A stretch of 64,000 nucleotides of DNA from Alnus glutinosa. Its lineage: Eukaryota > Streptophyta > Magnoliopsida > Fagales > Betulaceae. The stretch is taken from the NCBI RefSeq assembly GCF_958979055.1, contig NC_084895.1, positions 1,350,001 to 1,414,000 of the forward strand, given 5' to 3'. Shown here piece after piece: positions 13,088 to 23,562 of the stretch. The translations under genes and the position numbers were made by a program. The notes beneath the pieces are model-generated. The model did no database searches and had not been told where the DNA came from. It saw only the letters and a program-made list of their open reading frames with translations. Numbering within the stretch: position 1 is the first letter of the stretch; each line of letters starts with the position of its first letter.

Positions 13088-13904
13088 ATAATTTGATCGG
13101 ACTGGGGCCCAGAAAGGTTCTCATTTTCTCATGCTTGATAACCATAAAGGTTAGTCTTGGCTTAGAAATTTAGAATATTTAGGTAAATAAATATTTAATC
13201 TTCTTATATTTAAGTAAATAAATAGTGGGTGATTGTTTTTAGTTGTTAAGATTAGCTTTTGCTCAGAGAACTAATATTTGAAATAATAATAATAATAATA
13301 ATAAAATAAATTGATATCTGATTCTTAAATCTTTGTCAACATATCCTAGTTGGGGATCACAAGTAATTAGATTTTTGGTAGTGTTTCCAGGGTTACTCTT
13401 TTTTTTTTTTCTCCTGTTTTTTATGTGTGCCAAGGGGCATTTGTCCCCTCTCCACACCTTCGGTACAGCTCGTGTAGAAATTCCGCAATTTAAATAATTT
13501 GATCGGACTGGGGCTTAGAAAGGTTCTCATTTTCTCAAGCTTTTTTTTGTAATTTTCTCATGCTTGAGAACCATAAAGGTTAGTCTTGGCTTAGAATATT
13601 TATGTAAATAAATATTTAATCTTCTTATATTTAAGTAAATAAATAGTGGGTGATAGTTTTTAGTTGTTAAGATTAGCTTTTGCTCATAGAGCCAATATTT
13701 GAAAAAATAATAATAATAATAATAAAATAGATTGATATCTGATTCTTAAATCTTTGTCAACATATCCTAGTTGGGAGATCACAAGTAATTGGATTTTTGG
13801 TAGTGTTTCCGGGGTTACTTCTTTTTTTCTTCTTCTGGTTTATAATAGAGGGGCATTTGTCCCCTCTCGACACCTTCGGTTCCGCTCGTGTAAAAATCCT
13901 GCAA
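13088..13904. repeat. 406-bp tandem duplication, two copies
   Basis: Copy 1 is about 13088-13493, copy 2 about 13494-13904; TTTGATCGGACTGGGGC occurs at 13092 and 13498. Both copies include an (AAT)n tract and end with ACACCTTCGGT(A/T)C(A/C)GCTCGTG. A 40-nt insertion with CATGCTTGA in copy 2 is the main length difference. Confidence 0.85.
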
Positions 13905-14658
13905 TTTGTCACATCTTACCGTGTCAACGCTTCAAGAGCTCTCTTTCTCTTTCTCCCTTACATATTTTACACCCGTGGTTTGTTTTAAGTAGATTTTATT
14001 TATTTTTAAATGGTTGATTTAAAATGTCACTTAAAATATATCACGTTAATCGATGTAAAATAAGTAAAAAGATTTAGGAATAGTTGGTACACAAACTTTT
14101 GTATTACAAACTCACCCATCCAAGAAAAGCCGCTCATTTGCAAGATTCTCAAAACCTGGTGCTAATTAGTGAGTCAAAAATCTATGCAAAAAGGAAAGAA
14201 AAGAAAAATACATATACATACACATTACAAGAATACCTAAAAACAATAATCCACAACTCAGTCCCTTGTCAAGTACAAAAGCAATATGCTTTTAAGAGTG
14301 CGTTTGACATTGCGATTACGTAAATAAAAAGTGCAATTTTAAATTAAATCGTATAAAATAAACCATTTGAAATTGTGTTTTTTAAAATTTGCGATTCAAA
14401 AATGTAGAAAATCTGCTTTTCTAAATAGAATTTAAGAGAATGTTTTTTTGAAAACACACAGTTTTAAAGATTAGTTTGCGATTTTGTCAAACGCTTAAGT
14501 GCGTTTTAAAAATCACATGTTTAAATCTCACATTCTAAAATCTCTATATTTAAATCACACCATTTTAAGTCGCAAATCCAAATATACACTAATGCTCCGT
14601 TTGTTTCGACGTAAAATGATTTCCATCATAAAATAATTTCGACGAAATCAATTTCAGA

Positions 14659-14692
<34 letters not shown>

Positions 14693-15284
14693 TTTCTCGA
14701 AAATATTTTTTGGTGTTTTGTTCGCACGAAAAAATTACAAAATGCAAAATTGTGAGTTTGGCAAATGCCGCCAGAATTCGGTAACGTCTGGTTGCTGTCG
14801 CCGTATTCCAGTCAGAAAGTTTGACCGGAACCTGCCAAAATGGCCGGATTCCAGCCGGAAACTTTCAGATCCAACCGGATTAGGTCATATTCGGCCAGAT
14901 CCGGCCAGAATCTTCTAGATCCGACCCGATCAATGGCCGGATCCCTGCCATTGCAACTCAATGATAATTTAAGAAAGGACATTGCAGGATTGAAAGTTCA
15001 AAAACATTGCAAATTACATTGTAGTTAGAAGATGACATATGTACTTTCTCCTAGTGTTGTAAAGTGTCCTTTGGAACATTTTATGAGATATGATACGTTT
15101 ATAACTTCTGTATAACTTTAATAATTTTTTTTTAAGATTAACTATTAAATATGTAAGACCTACATATAAAAAAACAGATTTAATAATTAGTTTAAAAAAA
15201 TTATTAAAATTATATAAAAATTATGTCAAAAATTTTACAACAATCTTTTCTTTTGTTTTATGGGACAAGGAGCCATTTGAAACT
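13905..15284. other. Intergenic DNA with hAT-like MITE sequence
   Basis: About 14293-14590 resembles the short element at 38730-38990: both have GCGTTTGA-type ends and many GCGATT/AATCGC words. A (TA)n tract is at 14667-14690. From 14760 to 14950 a GC-richer stretch repeats CCGGA and GGCCGGAT words. The open frames at 14688-14918 and 14840-15028 come from this repeat. Confidence 0.4.
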
Positions 15285-15458
15285 CGAGTAATGCTACATA
15301 TCACCTTTGTATTCTCTTTTTGTCCCCCCCATAATTAATGTGGCTCTTAAAATCACCATTGAATTTATGATAGACCACTATTAAATTTTGATTTAATTGT
15401 GATTTTAAGAGCCACATCAATTATGGAGGGACAAAAATATGATATGTAGCATTACTCG
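15285..15458. mobile_element. 174-bp MITE with about 60-bp inverted termini
   Basis: Left end CGAGTAATGCTACATATCA at 15285 pairs with TGATATGTAGCATTACTCG ending at 15458. Pairing extends through GTGGCTCTTAAAATCAC to a short unpaired centre. Confidence 0.85.
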
Positions 15459-15508
15459 CCCATTCAAAAAAGTTGGGAAAGACAACAAACCGCATGCAAC
15501 TTCCAGAT

Positions 15509-15600
15509 GAGGAATGCTACATATCATCCCTTTGTCCTCCTTTTGTCCTCCCAAAATTGATGTGGCTCTTAAAATCACCATTGGATCAAAATCCAATAGT
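15509..15600. mobile_element. Truncated one-arm copy of the adjacent MITE
   Basis: GGAATGCTACATATCATCC through GTGGCTCTTAAAATCACC repeats the left arm of the 15285 element; no right arm follows. Confidence 0.75.
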
Positions 15601-17402
15601 AAAAAAAAAAAAAAAAATCCAGATAGACAACCTCGTACATATATATATATATCCTTGATTTGCTCTCTGAAGATACTGACATCAGAATCACAGGACAGAT
15701 TCCTAGTTACATTGGTTACTAGTAGTAGCATGTTTGGGTGAGAATAGCGGAGACAGGATTTTAGTTCAAAATAGCAGTTTTTTTTTTTTTTTTTAATGAA
15801 TAATAAATAAATAAATTTGAAAAAAAAACAGTATTTTGTGAATTAATCTTTGCCGCAAGATATTTAGTTTCAACAAATAACATATTTTGTGTTCACGTAT
15901 AATTGTTTTACGTAGAATTTAACTTGTTCAAAATGAAATCTCACTCTATTCTAAACATCCTGAAAAATAATTGAAGTGTATTAACTATATTTCTCCATAA
16001 TTTTTTTTTTGTTTTTCAAAAAAAAAAAAAAGATAGAGAGAGATTTTTCCTGGCACGACAGTAGTTGATTTTTTAAGCGTTCAAAACCCTAAAAACTTAT
16101 CCTTCAATCCCTATAAAACCCTAAGAATGATAGGACAAAAATACAGTATTTGTATGTCAATCTATAAATACTCTTACAAAGAGTTAAGGTATTCTTAATC
16201 TTAAAAATTATTTTTCGTTTTTATAATATTTTATATAAGTTTGAATTTTTAAATAACCGGTAATTTAACATAATACGAGATAAAAGTCTTAAAAATTAAA
16301 TTGGCTTTGTAATTTATTTTCTATTTATATTAAATATAGTTTGCTTATTGAAAAAAGGTTTGAAACACTCCAACTAGATAAATAGGATGCATGGACTTTT
16401 AAGCTACTAAAAAAAATGTATATTTTAAGAGCACCCATTAGTGCATTCCTAATAGCCTCATCAAATTTTACTCACCAAAATAGCTAAAAATCAATTTTCT
16501 TTATTATGGTGATCCACTTTTTTAAAATTCTTTCAGCAGCCTCACCATTTTAACTATTTATTATCACTATTCTATTTAAATAATATTTTTTCATATTTCT
16601 TTATTATTTTTCTAATATTTTTACAAAAAATCATTCATGTAAATAAGGACATGATCGTGTGAGAGAGATGGGAGAAGAAAATTAGAGAAAAAAGGAAAAA
16701 ATGAAAAAAATGTGTTAATCATGTGAGAGAGAAACGTGAAACAAAATTGGTGAGTAAATATTACTCATTAGAATTGGTTAGTAATTTCACTCATCAAAAT
16801 TTTTTGGTTAAAATAGTAAGACTGCTGGAAGTAGTTAAAACTTTTTGATTGAGACCGTCAGTTGAACATTATAAAATAGTTATCCTGTTTATAAGAGGGA
16901 TGGGTCAAAAACTCTTATAAACAAGAAAAAATTTTGTTAACAGATGCATGTAGGCTAATATATATATATATATTTTCCTTATAAACTTTTTACCTATTTT
17001 TTTTTTAAGAAATTAAGGGAGGCCATGAACCTATACCCCCTCTCCCATAAATCCGTTCCTGACCTACACAATAAATGTTGGTTCTTCCCCATACCCTGAA
17101 CCCTGCCAATCTTGAATGGTCAATGATGCCCTCAATAGAAAGGAACATGGACACTATGCATATGATATTTCTCCTATTCCATTGCTAATTCAAAAATGTG
17201 TAATGCTATATATTACATTTTTATTACATAATTATTTTATAATGTTGAAGTACCAGTCTCAATCAACTCTTATTTTTTTTTTTGTTTTTTTTTTTTTCAT
17301 TCCTTGTCAAGTCGGGTCAGATCCTAAAACCAACATTTCATAATTTTGTTGTCTTTTGACTCGACAAAGTCCATAATCCTTTATTTTATTTATTTATTTA
17401 TT
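15601..17402. other. Intergenic DNA, A/T-rich
   Basis: No gene supported. About 16430-16850 could be another short inverted-repeat element: CTCATCAAATTTTACTCACC on the left is answered by a similar inverted sequence near 16790, with poor ends. Poly-T and TA tracts are frequent. Confidence 0.35.
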
Positions 17403-18111
17403 GGGTTAAATATACCTATAATCTTTGAATTTTAGAAACTTTATTTTTTAGTTTTTGAATTTCAATTCGCATCGTAGATGATACTTTAATTTTGAAAAAA
17501 TATCGAATTAGTACTTTGGTTAAGTTTTTCGTTAAAAAACTAACGGTCAGTTATGTGTCAGCCCTTGAGGATTGACATGTGTTGTAGTATAAAAAAAAAA
17601 AAAATCTTTAAAAATTAATTAAAAACTTCAAAAAAAAATAAAAATTGGCCACCTCCATGGTGGCCAAAGGGTGGCTTAACCACCCTCTTGACCGAAACCA
17701 CCCCCCATGAGGTGGTTCAACGGGGGTGGTTCGGCCACCCCATGGCAAAAATAAAAAATAAAAAATAAATTCAAGGTTTTTGGCCATTGAGAGTGGTCTA
17801 ACCACTCCCAATGGCCAAAACGCCTCAATATTTTATTTTATTTTTGGTCATGGGGTGGTTTAATCACCCTCTTATTTTTTTTTTTATTTCTTTTTTCTTT
17901 TTAATTTTATGGTTAATTTTTAATGATTTTTAATTTTATAATTTGTTATGTTGTAACATGTGGCAGATCGTTAGTTTTTGAACGAAAAACTTTATCGAGA
18001 TATTAATTCACTCTTTTTTTCAAAATTAAAATACTATCTATAATACGAATTGAAATTCAATGATTAAAAAATAAAATTTTTAAAACTTAAAAACCAAAAA
18101 AGTGTTTAACC
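17403..18111. mobile_element. Second fold-back element with GGGTTAAA-type ends
   Basis: The left arm beginning GGGTTAAATATACC at 17403 pairs with the reverse complement of the right arm ending GTGTTTAACC at 18111. About 180 bp of each arm align, including TTGAATTTCAATTCG and AAAAACTAACG. The core has GGTGGCC/GGCCACC palindromes like those at 9461-10382, so both belong to one family. Flanks are too A/T-rich to define a target duplication. Confidence 0.7.
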
Positions 18112-19196
18112 TTTTTATTTTTTATTTTTTATTTTTTTCTTCTTCCACCTACCGGTCGCCAACTGTTAGCGGTGAATCAGTGACGGTCTATAGGCGCTAT
18201 GTAGGCAAAATGTACGCCCCTAACCGTGGGCTCGGAGGTAACCCACAACCGTGGGAAGCTTCTTTATCGTTTGGAAGAGGCCAATCTCCATCTTCTGTTG
18301 GTATTTACCAGAAAATACTAACAATGGAAGCCATTGCAAATTAATTAATAAATTAATAGGGAACATTGCAAATACCAATTTTATATATATATATATATAC
18401 ACTAATTCGTTATATTTGGATGATTAATCATTTTGTGTGGATGATTAATTAGATTCCATTGATAGAGAATTAAAGATGAAGACAAAGACGTAGAATGGGA
18501 ACCTTTGGGCCAAAAAAGGCTCCAAAAAACAAGATTATAACCGGAGCCAGCCCATCACTCCCGGCGCCTTTTACTTTACCCAATGTCTAACTTGCTTTTA
18601 ATGCAAGTCAGAACTCAGGCCGTTCTCTCTGTCTTGTCTGCTCCTCTTCTCAGACTCTCCGTTTTCCTTGCTGAATTTTAGAATTGAGGGTTTTACGCGA
18701 CTAATGCCTTGCATTTGGCATCTGGGAATGGAAACCTCCACATCCTCAGCGTAATCCCTCCGTTTGTTTCCCGGGAAAACCTGTAAGTAAGTTACAGATT
18801 GTGTCTTTTGCTTCTTTTTATGTTCCATAAAAGAAAAAAATGGTAAATTTGTTTGGCTCAACTGAACCAAGCTGTATGTCGGGCTGTTTGAGTGGACCTT
18901 AATCTTAAACGGTGAAATGTATGATATTTTGTAGAACTGAGTTGTTTTCCTGTTCTTTCATGGCAACGAAACTGAACTTAAGGCTTTCACACTGGTGATT
19001 GGTTCATATTTCGTTTTTGTTATCTGGGTTTTCTTAAAGCATTACTGGCACCAATGGGTTTTGCATGCAAGAATCTTACTTTTCTTCATTGTTATTATTT
19101 GGTTAATGTTCTCTGAAAGCATTTGTGTTTTGGCTAGTTTCAGTTAAAAAAGAGGAAAATATCAAGGCTAGTGAGTGTTTGTGGCTGTGGCCTAGA
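18112..19196 (+). other. Upstream region and probable leader of the uncharacterised gene
   Basis: An untranslated exon probably ends near 18780 (AAAACCT/GTAAGTAAG) and is spliced to the CAG near 19143, followed by the start codon at 19197. The transcription start is not assigned. The minus-strand open frame 18598-18870 lies over this leader and is not supported. Confidence 0.45.
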
Positions 19197-22100
19197 ATGG
19201 GTTCTGATGATGAGTACGGGTTGAGGTTGGCGAGGCGGTTGAAGAGAAGGTCCATTGCCAATCATACTTTTGCAAAAAAAGCTAGAAACAACAGTTTTGG
19301 GACGGAAGATGTACCTATAGACTTGGATGAGCATGATGCAGATGCAGATGATGATGCTAGGTGTACAAATGATGGTCACAACGATGTAAATTGTGCAAAG
19401 AAAACTAAAAACAACAGTTTTAGAATGGAAGATGTACCTGTAGGCTTGGATGAGCACAATAATGATGCAGATGATAATGCTAGGTGTTTGAATGATGGTC
19501 ATGACGATGTAAATTATGCAAATAAAACTAAAAACAACAGTTTTAGAATGGAAGATGCACCTGTAGGCTTGGATGAGCACGATAATGATGCAGATGATAA
19601 TGCTAGGTGTTCAAATGATGGTCATGACGCTGTAAATTATGCAAAGAAAACTAAAAACAACAGTTTTAGAATGAAAAATGTACCTGTAGGCTTGGATGAG
19701 CACGATAATGATGCAGATGATAATGCTAGGTGTTCGAATGATGGTCATGGCGGTGTCAGAATTGAGAAAAACAATGAAAAAGTTGCAGATCAGCAGCATA
19801 ACATGTGCTTGGATGATGATGTTGTGGATCCTGATTATAAGACCTTCTTGGAAAATGTGAGGGAAGATGATCAATCCTATGTACTAGAAGTTGTTATAAG
19901 CAATGGAATGTCGGTTCTTATAAAGTATGAAAGACAAGAGGGGTTGTCTGATGGGCTCAAGTTAGATTGTTGGAAAACTTTGAAGAGTTGTCCGAGGAGA
20001 GAGAGCACTGAAACTGCAAGAACTCTGAGGGCTAATTCTAAGAGTACAATCCAGAGCTTGAATGATTTGGGTAATGTTTCTGGTGTTGAAAGGACTGGCA
20101 AGACTGAAGCCAGAATAACTTTGAGAAATGCTTCAAAGAGGGGGAAGACTGCAAGCCCACATGTTTTGAGTGGTGGTTCAAGCATTGAAAAGTCTAAGAT
20201 AAATGAAAATGCAAAAAATCTGAGTGCTTCAAAGACAAAAAAGACTGTGACTCCAAATGTTTTGAGAGGTAAGACTAGAACTTCAAGAATTTTGAGTAAT
20301 TCACAGAGAGAAAAGGATGAGAACCTGAACATTTTGAGTAATATTTCTAGCACTAAAAAGACGGGGGAGCAAAGAACATTGACAAATGTTTCACGGAGAG
20401 AAAGCACTGAAGCTCCTGAAACATTAAGGGTTGTTAGGGGGAAAGAAAGTAAGAATTCGATGAGGGATGTAAAAGAGGAAAATGAATATCCCCTTTCTGG
20501 TGGGACAAATGGATATTTGTATAAACGATCTGGTGCTACTAGTTGCAAAGTTCTTCATCCGACTATGCGTGAATGCAACCGTGAAGTGGAATCTGATATG
20601 ATAGATGAAAACTACCAGGAATTTCTGAATTGTCTTAAGGTTGATGGTGGAAATTTTGTATTTACTCCTGAAAGTGGTATACCAGTGAGATATGAGGCGG
20701 ATGCAAGGAGTTCAGATGATCCAGAAATAATTACAACGGACAAAAATCCATTTTGTGATGGATATCGCACCCCATTCATATCTTCAAAATGTGATCCAAT
20801 TGTATGTATTTCAATGCCTGAAAGTGGTATACCAGTGAGAGATGAGGCGGATGCAGAGAGTGCAGATGATCCAGAAATAATTGCAATGGACAAAAATCCA
20901 TTTTGTGATGGATATCGCACCCCATTCATATCTTCAAAATGTGATTCAATTGTATGTATTTCTTCCTCCTGCAACTTTGGGTCATTTTGTTTGTTTTCTG
21001 CATGGTCTTTCAAATTTTATATGCTTCCAACTTTTGAAATTGGTTCTGTTTTGGTTGTGTGCACTTTTCAAATAAAAAGATCGATGTAGACAACAAAAGA
21101 TCCAAGGGAAGACCCAGTAGTAGCAGTCATTCTCAGTTTAGGATGAGGCTTATGGAAATTCTTGGTAGACCCTACTCCAAAGAGGAGTATGAAGACCTTC
21201 TGCATGAAGTATCTTACAGAAAGCCAGTGGAACACTGCCGAGTATTGCGTGGTAGGACAATATCATATTCACTGGACACTGTTGGCAAATCATATCTTGA
21301 TCAGTTCCGGGGTAAGTTCCTTATGACAAATTACCATGTTTCATATGTTTTGACTGTTCTATTAATGATAGATTAGTCACATGACATAATTGTGACAAAA
21401 CTACCTACTTTTCATTGCTTTTATAAACCCAGTTTATCACGTTTTGGTAATATATTATAATATGAACTTGAGATTTTTTGCTTTGCACAAAGAGGAAAAC
21501 TTTTTATTCTCTTCCTTCCACAAAGGCAAAAGAAACTGTCAAGACTGTTTCTGTTGTATGTTGGACAGTTTTCATTTGGTGTTATGGGCATTTGTTTGAG
21601 TATAAGTTTAGCTGGCAAGCCCACTGTTAACAGTGTTTGAGCGTTCGATTTTTCATGGTGTCAGAGACTGAGTGCCCCATTCTTCTATATTTACTGCTTG
21701 GATGTGTGAATGCTGTCTTATATAATCAGCAGTTCTGTCATCTTTGTTGTATGGGTATGATATTGATTTTGGGTGTAATGTATGTGTACCTGGCCTACTT
21801 TAAAGGGTATTGGACCATTCAAACTTCACAAACGTTTAGCTAATATAGTAAATATTCCTTCAAGATTCCCATTAAATATTGTAAGCAACTGAAATATGTC
21901 CAGGATTCTTGGTTATTCTTAGTGCTAGATGATTCTAGAATCTTCAAATTTTTCTATAATTGGCAGTTTCGATTTGGACTACAGATTGCATGTATTAGGT
22001 TTAGATTGCAAGGAAAACGATCTTAGCCACATAGCTTAGAGCAACAATTAGAAGTCAGGAATTGATTTCATTCTTGTGTTTGTATGCTGGTTCTAGACCT

Positions 22101-23523
22101 TCTCTATTTAAGGACCTTGCCTTTGGAGGTAATCTTCTATATTTACTTTGTAACTCAAAATGAAGTATTGGTGAAACACAACTGTTTATTGCGTGGAATT
22201 CGTAAACTTAATTTCAGTTATTGTTCCTGCATTCTCCAGTAGACACTCATTGGTCGTTTTTTCTGGGATTCTTATGGCCTGTTTGGGATTGTGTTGGGAA
22301 ATAGAGCATTTATCTATAGAAAAAAGCCCGAAAGAGCTTTTTAGAAAAAGCCTCATTTTCAAGCTTTTTCCAAAACACAGTTTTGAGCTTTTTTAGAGAA
22401 AAAAAAAAAAAAAGTAAAAAAAGTGCTTTTTAAATTTTTTACCGAATGGACCCATTTTTGCTTGGCACAATTTTTTTTATGTGCTAAAAGTACTTTTTAA
22501 GCTCCTTAATGTAATCCCAAACAGTCTCTTAATCTTATAGTTGATCTTGGCTTCTTTTTAGATCTTTGTTTTCATACTTCTTTGCATATTTTTTGTATCA
22601 ATTCAGTATTCATATAGAGTGTGATGTTAATTTTAGTCAATTTTTTTTATAATGTTGCAGACTTTGCAAGAAAGATCGCTTCAGTTCAAAGTGATCGCCA
22701 TAAAGTTTTGAATCTCTTACGTGGATTTGACTTTTGGTTGAAGGTGAGTATTTTCATTAAAAACAAAACTTATCATCATTTGATTGCTGTTTGCGCTATA
22801 TGCTGCTGGTTAATTTAGATGACAATCATAAAACATAATGCGATGTTATGGTGCACTTTTACAAAGGACTAAAAGAATGACGTTATGTCTCCACTTTTAG
22901 ATGATTTTAGTGAATTTGTTGGTGATGTGCAATATGCCCTCAAAAGAGGGCATTTTGGGGTTATATTTTCTCACTGGATCAGTTTATTGTAACCTTGTTG
23001 TTTGGAAAAATGTAACTAAACTTTGGTGGATCTTAATGATTATCGGTAATCGGAAGTCACAATCGACACAACCTAGAGACCATATAGATCTCGTAAAAAT
23101 AGAATACTCAAAATTAATTTCCATCCAATAGACAAAAAAGTTTATAATATTAAAGGCTATGAGATTGGTCTTTATTCCAATGAGCTTGGAGTGTGAATGA
23201 TGATAATCAGTTTGACTAAATTCTTAAATTGGTCATGATAATCGGGAAGGAGGATCCAGCTGGGGTTGGTAATATATCCTTGATGGAGGCGGGTAATGCT
23301 TCTGTGGTGTCCTTGGAGAAGCCTGCAATGGAGTAGGCGACGTCGTCGGCGAAGGGTTTCAGGTCCTTTCCGGAGTTCTCCAGTCATCGAGGGGTTCAGA
23401 TCCTTTTCAAAATTTAGACCAACTTTTCTGGCGAAGTCTGCTCGAGAAACGTCTAACTACAGGGGGCTGTTGTAATGACCTAGAAAAAAGTGCTAGCCAC
23501 ATCCGTACTATCACCTCAAAAGA

Positions 23524-23562
<39 letters not shown>

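Noticed and set aside
19140-20548. Antisense open frames of up to 223 codons
   Set aside because: Shadows of the coding minisatellite and exon 1 on the plus strand; hydrophobic Ile/Phe-rich translations of Asp/Asn-rich codons.
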